Below the pieces are notes generated by a model that did no database searches, was not told the origin of the DNA, and saw only the letters and a list, made by a program, of their open reading frames with translations. Shown one piece after another: positions 10,628-21,614 of a stretch of 64,000 bases of DNA (within the stretch, counting starts at the first letter, position 1; every line of letters starts with the position of its first letter). The DNA is from Diplonema papillatum (lineage: Eukaryota > Euglenozoa > Diplonemea > Diplonemida > Diplonemidae). Location of the stretch: positions 248,001 to 312,000 of the forward strand of contig JAPJBO010000124.1 in the NCBI GenBank assembly GCA_030068145.1, written 5' to 3'. A program made the position numbers and the translations under genes.

Positions 10628-13600
10628 TCATTTGCGCGGAACTGAGCCAGACTGTGACATACTTGCCGATTTGCTCCCAAACCGAGCGACTCGTGCGCAG
10701 TTTCCACTTCGAACGAGCTAAGCTTGAAGCGTTCGTCGGTCTGAACCGGGTCCTTACCGGCTGAAGAGCCGACCTCCTAGGAAACCCAGGAAAATACTGC
10801 AGGTGTGAGAGGCAGGTGTCCAGTCCTCTTGAGTTTGTGATGCTTACATGCTTGCTATTGCAGGCGCCGATTGAAGGCGTTAGCGTCTTGATCGTCGGTT
10901 CGCAGCCCTGTTGTACATAGGAGGGATGACCGCACCCAAGTCCTCATAAGAGCATCTGTACGAAGGCAGTCCGGCCTGCACAAGCGGCGACGCAGAACTG
11001 TGATGCGAGCAAAAAAGGTAACGGAAACAACAAAGAAATGCAGGCAGCCGAAGACAGCTCTGAAGTAAAAACGAGTGCTGTAAAAAATAAAATGCAAAGA
11101 GGGGGGAGACGGCGGATGCAGTGGGTTGGGAGCGACATAGAAGTAGAAGCAAAAAATGAAATGGAAGTCGGGGCAAGAAAAAAAGAAGGGGCGAACCAAA
11201 GCTCTCGACGGCGAGAATATCGAACCGAATGCTTGCAATGCGATGATTCCCTGTGATCGTAGCTACCATACCTCTGCAGGATTACCTGCGGATGGATATC
11301 CACCCGGATGAGTACCAATATGGACCCATAATGGACCACATGTATGCACTTGGCATGCACACGTAGTACCAGGTGCACTATGAGCTGCTGTGGATACCAC
11401 CACGAGCCCGGTATATCGACCCTGAGGTCATCCTGTAGAGGATATGGTACTCTAGTATACACACCTATGCTGCTACCACTCGATGGCTAAGGCTGAAAGC
11501 CTCTGAAGCCAGAACCTGAACCCAGTCTCGAGGAATGCGTGAGTTACTCAGGGCACATCGGATACGGGCCGCGACTAGCTTCGGCGAACGGCAAATTCAC
11601 ACCCAGATCCGTCTCCCATGGGGTCCTATACGCGCCCGAAAGGACCGAAGGGCGTAGTGCTATAAGGAGCCTTGTTGTTCCGAGACGCTCCGCCCTGAAG
11701 CACCACACCCCCTCCAAGTTCTATTCCACGCAGATCCACAAAGATCATTGGTCTGGCGGGATGGGTAAGTTGCGACGCTCAAGGACGAGCGAAGCAAGTA
11801 GACGAAGAACCTCCTGTCAACATAGGGAGAGGGAGCGCCTGTTTGCCCGTGCGACAGTCCAAATCCTGTAGAATTCGGTGTAACTGCGTGGCAACGGAGT
11901 AAAACGCAGTGGCGCAATACGATAACCCAAGCAAGCCGACTACCCGTCGTTTTCCGGGCATGCGCCGCACTATACAGGACATGGGCCGGTTCCGTGAACA
12001 CGCCCTGCTATCGGAGGGTGACACGGGTCGTCAGTCTCCTCAGGTTTTTCTTTTTCAGCTGAGGCTTATGCAATATAAAAGGGCGGAAACAGAAAAAGAA
12101 GCCGAAAAAGATGGTATACGAGAAAAGGAGCAAGCGAGCGGGCGAGAAAGGATCAAGAACGTGTTCTCGAGCAAATGCCGTTATGGGACACGGTCCCACC
12201 CCCCCTCCGGATAGGCTGCACGCAGAAGCTGGAGCTAAAGCTGGTGTTTGATAAGCGGGTGTCACACCCGCTTTTCGGGCGCACCTTCTTTAACTCCAAC
12301 GAAGGCTGGGGACCCCCCGTGTGTGGGCATCCGAAACGTCTTCTAGCCCTTACGGGGCACGGCATCAGCATTCGCGCAGAAACACCGACCATATCCAAGA
12401 ATCCAGCCACCGTGTGTTGGCTCACCCCAAACAAGTCACGGTCCGGCTTCAGCTTTTCCCGTTCAGGGAAAGCGAGACTGGCAACTGGAATCCCCCCCCC
12501 GCGGGTTCCAGCCTTGTTGTGCTGGCGAAAGGGTACGTAAAAAGAACCCACGTTCGTGTGGTTTGCCTACCATTTCAGCACTTTTTTTCCTTGCCGCGCG
12601 GCACAACCGAGGGCCTAATGTACGACGAGGAGGAACAACGTCCCAAGCTGCAAAAAAGACCTGAGAGAGGCGTAAGTGATCCCGCCGGTGCCCGCGCTTG
12701 TGAAACGTCGGAATTCCTGGACTGGCGGGACAAACGCTGCTTATTTCCCCGGGCGCGAGTGTCACGACGAGTAGTGCCCAGCTTGCAGATTCGCCACAGC
12801 AACCCGGCTATGCACGTCGCCAGTCGGTAACTACTGCAAATATTATTTATGTAGGGGGGTGGGGTCATAAACTCCCAACCCTGGGTAGAGCAGCTACCCA
12901 TGTATTTGTGCAGAGAAAAAAGAAAAACTGGGGGGAAGGAGAGAGACAAAGAGAAAAAGGCCGCGGTAACAGAAGAAAGAAGACAAGAAAACATTTAGGT
13001 TGCAGCCAGGCTAGGTTGGTGCGCTTCCCGAGGGGGGCAACCGGGCGAGGGTGGTCACGCCGGCATAGCCCCAAGGGCCACGCGTGGAAAGTGTTACACG
13101 AGTCTCAGAAAAGACTCAGGGGAAAGTCATCCACTCCTACCCGCCCGGAAGACATTTCGTGGAAGAAGGGGCGCAAACAACGCAACGGCGCGCAAACGCA
13201 AGAAAGAGAGCGCGCGACGATGCGGTCCGGTGACCAACTGCCGTCAAAGTCGGATGCACACACGAACGAAAGCATGGTAAATGCGGTGCTGCCGGCTGTG
13301 GGCAAGGAGGCAGAAAAGCCGCGTTCTTCTTGCCGCGCGTGGATTAAGCACAAAAACTGGCAAAAGTGGCTTTCTCACGACGTGCGGAAAGGTGGTCCAG
13401 GCGGAAGCCGTGAGCTCGGCTGGCTCTCTGCCCTCATCACCTCTTCAACACCCTTTCCCGAAATTACAACAAAGAGACCGGACTTTTTGGTTGCGCGCGC
13501 ACCCGGTGAAAACTCTGCCATAGTATCGACATGCGTACACCTCTCGCACTGCGGCGCTCCCGCTGACTTCTTGGCGGCGGTGAGCTCCTTTTTACAACTG

Positions 13601-13775
13601 GGGGAGGGTATCAACGCCTCATCCCCGCCCACCCCCCGACTAGCCTCAACTTCCTGCTCCCGGCGCCTCCTGAGGATCCGGACCGCGCTTTGTGCTCCGT
13701 CCTTCACGCTCTCGGCGCACATAAGCCGGCCCGGTTCTGCCTCTGTGTTGCCCCGGTGGTCTTCAGCACGTCTCC
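10628..13775. other. Long spacer without recognisable genes
   Basis: Contains many short open frames on both strands but none with domain features or clear splice pattern. 11280-11460 has an odd run of short near-palindromic words but no assignable function. Low-complexity purine tracts occur at 11040-11200 and 12905-12990. Confidence 0.4.
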
Positions 13776-16700
13776 TCACCCCAGGAGGCTCAGCTTCTTC
13801 TTGAAGTCGTCTTTGAACTGCACGATGATCATTGTCATGTTGTCGCAACCGATGTTAGGCGCACTGTCGTAGGTCGGTTTGGTAGTACTGGTGGGGGTCT
13901 AGCGCTAATAGTGCAGGGAGGTTTATGCAGTGTTCAGCCCCCTCAGCAGAACGTCTCGGGCCGAGCAGTCAGTTAAAACTCAGGGTGTCGGCCTTGACGG
14001 GGCGGGGAGAACAACCCACTACGTGTGTTGTTCGTACGTGCACTCCTCTGTACACAAATCCCCTCAGTCGAGTACTGCAAGAATGCCAAAGTAGCGGAAA
14101 GGACGGGGAGGTTGGGGGCAGACCTTGGAGCGACGCAGTTGTCGAAGACCTTCTCGCAGATGGAGGCGAGGTCGTCGGTGTGCTGGAGCTCTTCGCGGAC
14201 GAATGCAACGACTTGTTCGTTGGTCATGCAGTCCCAGATGCCGTCGCAGGCGAGAACCGCGAATTCGTCGTCGGCTTGGAGCTGCTTTTCGAGGACGTCG
14301 GGAAGCGCGGTGATAGCCTGGTCCCGGGCCTGGACGGACGGGTTCTGCTTGAACGCGAAGTCGCCGATGGCTCGGGAGAGGGAGAGGTTGCCGTTGACCC
14401 GCCCGCCGTTGACGTACGCCCCGGCCTTCTGGATCCGCTTCATCTCCTCGTCGTTCGTCGGCTTGTGGTCGAACGACATCGGCACCGCCTGCCCCCCCCG
14501 GCACAGCACGCACCGTGAGTCGCCGGCGTTCGCGCAGTAAATCTGCCCTTTCCCCGTCACTAGCAGCGCCACCGCCGTGCACCCGCTGCCGTCGTTCCGC
14601 ATCTCCTCCGACTTCAGCAGGTCTTCGTCGGTGCCGAGGAACCCCTGAGTGTGCGGGTGTGTGTTTGAGTTCAGGGCTTTACGTGGGTAACGGCTGAATC
14701 GAAGTATAGCCCGCTTGTCACTTTCACCAGACGGCTTTGAGTTCCGACACGCTGCTTTTGAGTCCTGTGACTTCTCTTCATAGCGTGGGTGGGGCGGGAT
14801 CCTTCGGGGGACGGATAGAGCGTGGGGTTATCAGGTTCTCCATCCGGCACTCAGCTCAAGATTTCGGTTTTCAACTTGCGGTGTTCATTGCATGGGGTTT
14901 CGGTCCCGTGAAACAGTTGCATGTCTTTACACAGGCGGCGCATCTCAGCCCAAGGATGCTCTCTATGCAAAAAAAAGCTTGGTCTGACTAGCTTTTCCAA
15001 ACACCTGGTCCCCGCTGCCGCCATGGTCAGCAGTCACTACCTGGCCACAGCTTTGGGTCTCGATCCGAGACTCGCTCGCACGGGGAAGTGACGCGAGCTC
15101 AGTATACGGGGGGCGTGCTGTGCAACCCGTCATCCTGCTTGAAAAAGTGGCCCACTTAGAACCAGCATTCTACCACCAATCCCGAGCTCACGCCAACTTT
15201 AGCTTTGAAAACAGGCCGGGAAGCGCTGCCGGATAATTGTATGTACCTGGCCCAAGGCTGCTGGTTGTAGCTCTTGTCAAGCATCTCGCGCCAGGGGGTA
15301 GGGGAACTCTGGCTCAGGAGAGGAAACTAGAGCTGGCGAGGAGTCGCGAGTCGCCACGCAACCCCCCGGAGAGAAGCGCTGTATCCGCGGGTTGTTGTGT
15401 TTGGTCGGAAAAAGCATCGCTATGCAGCCCTCCAGCCGAAAAAGTCAAGAACTGGCACACCTCTTCGAGGGCTTTCGGGTACTCGCCGGTGCTGAAGTGG
15501 GTGCTTTTCGCGACTCGTCGGTGGAGATTGCTCCCGCAATATTGAGCTACTTTTTGCCCGCAATGCCCATCATATACAGCATAAAACGCGCACTCTTGAT
15601 TCTGCTGGAGGCTCAGCTCGGTGGTGTGGGCGTCTTCCATTCCTTTTCGCCATCTGCGGGTTCGTGTGGTTGCATAACTAGCATAAAGCGAGAGTTGAGC
15701 TCGAGTGCACGGGTCGTGTCTCTCCGGGGAGTTTTTCGGTCACCTCGCCATCCCCTCCCGTACTTGGGTGACGGCGTCGATAGATGCACACCCTAGCCAA
15801 CGGTGGCTGCCAGAAACTTGGGAAAAAGAGAGAGACAAAAGACACATCAACACGGGTCAAACGTGCGGAAGGCGGTAATCACGCCTTCGCAGTCCCCGGA
15901 CCTTTTTCTCTCCACCGGTTCTCTTGGTCTTCGCTACCGCGCTCACCTTCTCCGAGTGAGAGACGAGCTTGAGTGCAGGAGCCATCGTCGCCTCACTTGC
16001 ACCACGCACACCTACCGCAACTGCCAAGCAACGTAAGAAGGAAGACGAGGAGATTCAGATGGACGCCCGATCCGGAGCGGCCGACTGACCACAGAGGCGA
16101 AAGGCAGAACTGGAAAGGCAGGCGCGATCGGTACGAGGAGCGGCAATCGCGGATCCAAGGCAACGAGCACAGAGCAGTCGACGCGCAGCGTCGCAGGTGG
16201 CACAAACCGAAGAAGTCCGTGTGGCAGGGAGTGGAGACGGGGTGATGCAAGACGAAGGGGAAGCGCGAAGCGACCAGCCCGGACGGACCAGCAAGCCGCA
16301 AGACCAGGCGACGAAGAGAAGGAGGGGGACGCGACCCAGAGACCCGGGCTTAGTAGCCTGGAACTAGTTTCTTCAGAGGGGCTCACGCACTCAAAGTTCG
16401 ACTTACACGCACAACTACCGCACCGAAAGGGGAAGCGCATGGAGGAGCTGCGCTCGCGGGAAAAATGAGGACGCTGTTGGGGATGCTCAAGACGCTCCAA
16501 GGAACCCACGATGGGGAGCTTTTGCCGGCAAGAAAGAAATCAATAGGTTGGCTGCGGCGGCTCGGCGCGTCAGGACGGTGGACGGAGGGTCTGGAGAGGC
16601 GCTGTATCCTGGGCAGAGATACCCTGCAAGCGCTGCGAGGGCTCGAGGTGTCGGCAGGAGAGTACACGAAGGCAGAACACGGAAAGGTACAAGCAGAGCG

Positions 16701-18081
16701 CAGGGAAGACGGGGAGAGACTAGGAAAATTCGATTTCAAAAAGTGGTACCCATCGGACGAGGAAAGGGGGCGACGGGCCCAGAAGTGGTTCACCTTAGCG
16801 GAACAGGAGAATCAGGCGGGACGAGGAGGGAGGAGCTCGAAGAGGAACACCGCCCAGGGCAAGGAAGTGTCACGAGGTGCGCCGGAGGCAGAGGGCGCGA
16901 ACCAGGATACGAAGGCGGAACAGCGCGCACGAGGACGACCGGCTCTGAAGAGGCCCGCGCCGCAAGCGACGCGGGCGGCACGGAGTGCCAAGCAACGTAA
17001 GAAGGAAGACGAGGAGATCCAGACAGCACAGCAGGACGCCCGAGCTGAGGCGGCCGACGGACCACAGAGGCGAAAGGCAGAACAGGAAAGGCAGGCGCGG
17101 TCGGTACGAGAAGCGGCAATCGCGGATAAGGCAACGAGTACAGAGCAGCCGTCGCGCAGAAAAGCAGTAAAGCGACCCGCGTCGCAGGTGGCACAAAACG
17201 TGGGAGCCCGTGCGGCAGGGAGTGGAGACGAGGTGATGCAAGACGAAGGGGAAGCGCGAAGCCCCCAGCCCGGACGGACCAACAAGACGCAGGACCAGGC
17301 GACCAAAAGAAGGAGGGGGACGCGACCCAGAGACCCGGGCTAAGTAACTTGGAACTAGTGTGATGGACCTTTCTTCGGAGGGGCTCACGCACTCAAAGAT
17401 CGACTTATACGCACAACTACCGCACCGCGGGTGCAAGTACTTTCGTCGGTGGCGCGGTTCGGGCCGCGGCCCTGTCGCAGCTTAGTCACGGCAACTATCC
17501 CGCTGCGGCCGATGTGGCTGCAGTCCCGGCACGTGGTCAGCAACCTGCGTGTTTGCGACGGGGCCACGCCTGTGCGATGTGATACCCAAAAAGGGCATCG
17601 TGTCGATGCAATGAAAGTGGTGGAACGCAAAGGAAACTTAGTTTTTCGCAGGGCGACGAGTTTTATTCATGGGAGACGGACCCCGAGACTGTGGGCGGTC
17701 GCGTTGACGACAAATGAAGAGCTCGTCCGTCTCGGGAACGCGAGCATCACCGACCCGTGAGGCTGCATATATGACGCGAATAGAAGCTGCCGAGAGGGCA
17801 GATTTTACGCGAAGTGGCGCAGAGCCACGCCTTTGAACGGAGAATGATCCGAGCACGTAACGGGCCAATCCGGGCACATTTCAGTGTTCTGGCAATTGGT
17901 CTGCAAAAAGCACGAGGGACACACTTGTGCTGCCACTCATGTATCCACGTGTGTCTTTGCAGGGCTGCTGGGCGACAGAAATGGCATACCCTTGCATGGA
18001 CGACGCTCCTACTCGGTACCACGCATTGTCGAACTGCTGCGAGTATTTGTCCAAAACTGGTTTGGACAAGTTGTCACCCAT
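13776..18081 (-). CDS. PP2C-family protein phosphatase (four exons)
   Basis: Metal-dependent Ser/Thr phosphatase of the PPM family. Exons on the minus strand: 17990-18081, 15461-15653, 14124-14644, 13776-13863; all introns are GT-AG and the joined frame is 297 residues. Splicing restores family motifs: ASSMQG joins to WRKGMEDAH across intron 1, KALEE joins to GFLGTDEDLL across intron 2, and NCVAPS joins to APNIGCDNMT across intron 3. Other signatures are AVYDGHCG (the second Gly of the usual DGHGG is Cys), GSGCTAV, NAGDSR, DHKP, NLSLSRAIGD and ACDGIWD. All expected metal-binding aspartates are present, so it should be active. It starts with MGDNLSKP, so N-myristoylation at Gly2 is possible. 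The length is that of a bare catalytic domain, closest in style to Ptc2/PPM1G cores. Intron 1 (2.3 kb) contains inserted repeats. Confidence 0.93.
16022..16427 (+). repeat. Truncated upstream copy of the 3' end of the charged ORF
   Basis: This stretch repeats 16985-17428 in direct orientation with substitutions and small deletions (shared blocks AGCAACGTAAGAAGGAAGAC, GACCCAGAGACCCGGGCT, CGCACAACTACCGCACCG). The coding frame of the downstream copy is broken here, so it is a decayed duplicate. Both copies lie in intron 1 of the PP2C gene. Confidence 0.9.
16465..17343 (+). CDS. Highly charged ORF of unknown function, probably mobile-element derived
   Basis: 292-residue plus-strand frame inside PP2C intron 1, antisense to that gene. 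The first half contains a FDFKKWYPSDEERGRRAQKW stretch; the second half is rich in Lys, Arg, Glu, Ala and Gln (KRPAPQATRAARSAKQ, QRKKEDEEIQ, KATKRRRG-like tail) and looks disordered and nucleic-acid binding. No domain is recognised. Its 3' part is duplicated 960 bp upstream, which fits a repeated element with an ORF1- or gag-like protein. The opposite-strand frames over the same bases are Pro/Ser/Leu-rich shadows. It is one of very few plus-strand coding candidates in the window. It could also be a chance open frame in GC-rich repeat DNA. Confidence 0.4.
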   Translation: MRTLLGMLKTLQGTHDGELLPARKKSIGWLRRLGASGRWTEGLERRCILGRDTLQALRGLEVSAGEYTKAEHGKVQAERREDGERLGKFDFKKWYPSDEERGRRAQKWFTLAEQENQAGRGGRSSKRNTAQGKEVSRGAPEAEGANQDTKAEQRARGRPALKRPAPQATRAARSAKQRKKEDEEIQTAQQDARAEAADGPQRRKAEQERQARSVREAAIADKATSTEQPSRRKAVKRPASQVAQNVGARAAGSGDEVMQDEGEARSPQPGRTNKTQDQATKRRRGTRPRDPG

Positions 18082-20900
18082 GAGGCTTTTCTTCTAATTC
18101 GTCGTGCGTGTCACTTTTCCCCCGGTGTTTGTCCTGCGTGGGTTTCGACACAGTGGGGGGGAAATGCTAGTTTGATGTTTAGGCAGAACACTGCTAGCAT
18201 CAAGTCTTCAAGAAGGTATTAACGACAAAAGACGTGGGCGACAGGAACTGGGCTTGTAAGGTGCGGGTCTTTTTGCAGGGTGTTGCGGCGCAGCTCGTCT
18301 CACCGAAGGTACAGATGCGGTCTCCTACAGGACACATCCGGAACGTTCGTGATTCGCCCCGTCCGTCCAGAAGGAGTCTATAGAAAATAAATGACGGGGG
18401 GGATCATCGCGCGCAAGCAGAAGACGGCTCCCAAAGAGTGCCGCGCCAGCCGAGGACGAGAGGCTCGACCCCGCCCCCGCGGCGCCCGAGCCGGAGGCGG
18501 CTGACACGCAGGACAGTGATGATCTGGCTGAGCGCCTGCGGCAGGACGCGTCTTACTCCCGGCCTTGCCGGGACGCTGACAGACAGTGCCCCGTTGCTTG
18601 GTTGCCTTGCCTCCGTCTGAGTCCGCTCTCGTTTAAGGTCTTGGTTTTCCTTGCACTTCATGCAGCCTCGCTCCCGAGGTCGTCTCGCAACAGAAGCTGG
18701 ACGACCCGAATAGGTCCAGACGTCGACCATAAACCCCAGTGAAGGATCAATGATTAAGATTCGAACGCGTCTCCAAACGCTTACCACTCATCGGTTTCAG
18801 GGACTTTTAGCCCTTCCATCACTGTACTTGTTCGAGCACGACTCGGAACCGGAATGCAGGCTGGCTTCTTCATCACGGCGGAGGCGTAGCACCACGTCCT
18901 CGGTAGCCCGGCCTAGCGCCCATCGCTCGAAAGAAGAGCGAGCAGGAAAACTCTTGAAGAAAACGAAAGGTGAAATGACTAATCATCTTCGACGACAGAA
19001 CAAAAAGGTCCGGAAAAAGAACGAAGGATCGCCTCTAAAACTTGTGAATGAAACAGAAAATCGACACGAGGTTTCATTTTTCCCCCCTACTTCTTTTTTT
19101 CGGCTCGGAAGGGCTGCTCGCAGAAGCAGGCGTATAATTCTAGGGTTCGTTACGTCAACTTGGTGCATACATCTAATCTGAACGGACACGAAGAGAGAGG
19201 GAACTCGTCAAAAACAAGGCAAAGGGTACGGGCATCCTAAAAGTAGCTCGGGGCGGCTCCCTGTAAGGACAGCGGCAAAGACGCCACGTCCCAGCAGGTC
19301 CGCCACACCCGTATGCACCGCAACAGTAGTATGCTGGACCGGACAAAATGGTGCAACTCTCCCCCCCCCCCCAATCAATGGCGAGCTTTTGCGACCCAGC
19401 TTGCTTTGCCCTGCGTATTTAGTGAACTCTTGCGACCTGTAGCGGTTGGTCGCAGTGCCGAAGTTGGACCAATACATGTCCACCGGCAGTGTCTCCCAAC
19501 TGGGTATCCCCGTTCCACCGTGGGAATCTCCAACGGAGCAACAGAACTGGACAGTGGTCTCTCATTCTTGTGGGACTACCGGCCGTACTTCCAATCAGTC
19601 ATGTGCTACCTGGCGGGCACGTGGAGAGAGGAGTCATCGAGCGTAGCGGAGCCGTTCGCTGCGGAAAGACACGAGGGCCGGAGGTAAATAAGTATTCCTG
19701 ACAGATGACTTCGTCTCAGGAAGGTGGGGTAGTGGGAACGAGAAAGACCGTGAACTGGCAATCGGGTGTTGAAGTTGGTCTTCTGCGTCAACTCCGTCCA
19801 CGATTCCGCGTCAACGCGTCAATGTGGGCCCAGCCCGTGCCTGGGAGGGCGTACGCTGGACCAGACAAAATTGTCCAACGTTTCAGGTCGTCGCGGGGTC
19901 CAACATATCTCCGGTCGAACATGGTTCTACTTACGGTGGGTTCTCAGAGTCATCGTTACCGCTGACCTTGACGAGTGAGCGAGAAATAGAGAGAGCGAGT
20001 GAGCCTTGTATAGCTTGTGCGCACCAGCGTTGATCGGGATACGCGGGATGAGTCTCTGCATTCAAATATCGGTGAGGGGGCCCTGGTATACGTGTTCTCG
20101 GGGAAGCCCAGGTCGTGACCTGGCCGGCGATAACGGATGTCCATGCATATCTATACGCGCAATATTGTGTTCGGCCAAAGCGCCCAGTTCCAAGGTTTGC
20201 CACGCTGCCAGGGCTGTAGTTCAGACTCGCTGAAGAAGATGAGCACCCATCGCGGCACTGGAACCTTCGCTTTTCTAACTGTTCGCGTTGAGGTTACTAT
20301 TTTGCTGGGCGGTGCTTAGTGGCTAACTTTCTGCGCCGCCGCTGCTTTGTTTGAACAAAAAAAAATACGGAACATTTCCGGAGTGACATCGAACTTGCGG
20401 AAAGATGTGTAAGGATTTTGTCCGCGCGTGCACATACACCTCTCTAATGAAGGGGATTGCAAGAACGTGCTTGGTATGGGTATGTGCTCAACACTGCACT
20501 GGTCCCGTCTGCGCCGTGTTTCGGTCCTTTAAGCCACGGACACATGAGGCGGACCATCATCAGCGCGGAACCTGAGTGTCTGCAGACAGGACTGCGGTGT
20601 GAGCACCTCTCTAATGAAGGGGAGGGGTTTCCTGTACGAACATGTTTTGGCTGAACTCGTTTAACGTTTTCATGTGCGCCGTTGCTCCGAAAATGTTCCC
20701 TCAGTACGACTCAAAAAATACTTGGATCGCAGCTCTTGACGGAACGGATAAAAAAAAGCAGGGTGTGCTTCGCTTTTTCTCACGAAAGGGGAGGATCGAT
20801 CCTGCTATGGGATACGATAGGTTTTCCGACTGTGCCCCGCAATCGTGAGCAGCACATACTGAAGCGGGCAATTTTCCTGCAGGATTTGCCAAACTTCGCA
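18082..20900. other. Spacer with one possible GC-rich coding island and a dispersed repeat
   Basis: Mostly no gene. At about 18413-18545 (+) a GC-rich stretch has a frame reading AAPAEDERLDPAPAAPEPEA then ADTQDSDDLAERLRQ after an AAGCAG acceptor-like site; it could be an isolated exon but nothing joins to it. 20452-20640 is a copy of the R1 dispersed repeat. The last 17 bp of 18187-18205 also occur at 8378-8394. Confidence 0.35.
20452..20640. repeat. Dispersed repeat R1, partial copy
   Basis: Shares GCAAGAACGTGCTTGG..., TTTCGGTCC..AAGCCACGGAC and CTGCAGACAGGACTGCGGTG with the copies at 36243-36645, 36652-37013 and 49526-49941. This copy diverges after about 150 bp. No coding capacity is evident. 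Confidence 0.9.
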
Positions 20901-21124
20901 TAGTTTCAAAAAACAGTGTGCGGAGCCGCTGCTGTGCACTGGTTTCTCTTATTGCGCCGCCTAACGTCAGCTTTCGCCACCAATTGCGGACACGTTGAAC
21001 CGGGCCAGCGGCGATGCCGGAAAGGCACGGAAAAAACGAAAACTGGCTTCAACGATGAGCAACTTTGGACCGGTATAATTTTGGATTGGAAGAATGATAT
21101 TTTGAACCGCCCGCTGAATGAACA

Positions 21125-21560
21125 CGATGTCTTCCACTCTGCGGACGCGTGGCTTCGAATGCCGCGAGCGCAATGCCTTGCACGCTGCGGACGCGTGGCT
21201 TCGAATGCCGCGACCACAATGCCTTGCACTCTGCGGACGCGTGTCTTCGAATGCCGCGAACACAACGCCTTGCACGCTGCGGACGCGTGGCTTCGAATGC
21301 CGCGAACGCAATGTCTTGCACTCTGCAGACGCGTGTCTTTGCACGCACAAACCACAATGCCTTGCACACTGCGGACGCATGCTGCGGACACGATGCCTTG
21401 CACTTTGCGGACGCGTGTCTTCGAACGCCGCGAACACAATGCCTTGTACTCTGCGGACGCGTATTTTTGCACGATACGAGCACAATGCCTTGCGCACTGC
21501 GGACGCATGCTGCAGACACGATGCCTCGCACGCTGCGGACGCATGGAGCAGGCATGATGT
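21125..21560. repeat. 46-bp minisatellite, about nine degenerate copies
   Basis: Unit of about 46 bp (core CAATGCCTTGCAC.CTGCGGACGCGTG followed by TTCGAATGCCGCGAA) repeated with many substitutions and some shorter units. Frames on both strands stay open (for example 21049-21846 on the minus strand), but their peptides simply follow the repeat. It abuts the 3' end of the two-exon gene at 21615. Confidence 0.92.
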
Positions 21561-21614
21561 CTTGCACTGCGGCGGAACAAGCAGCGATTGTACACTGCTT
21601 CGTTCGGTACTGGC

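Noticed and set aside
9525..10630. CRISPR array
   Set aside because: The 23-bp units are contiguous without spacers, in a eukaryotic context.
9443..10764. Two overlapping 400-residue repetitive ORFs
   Set aside because: They follow directly from the stop-free 23-bp minisatellite; the same peptide appears in all plus frames, so there is no coding evidence.
18413..18545. Acidic plus-strand coding island as a gene
   Set aside because: Composition and an acceptor-like site are suggestive, but no donor, start or partner exon could be found, so it is only mentioned within the spacer.
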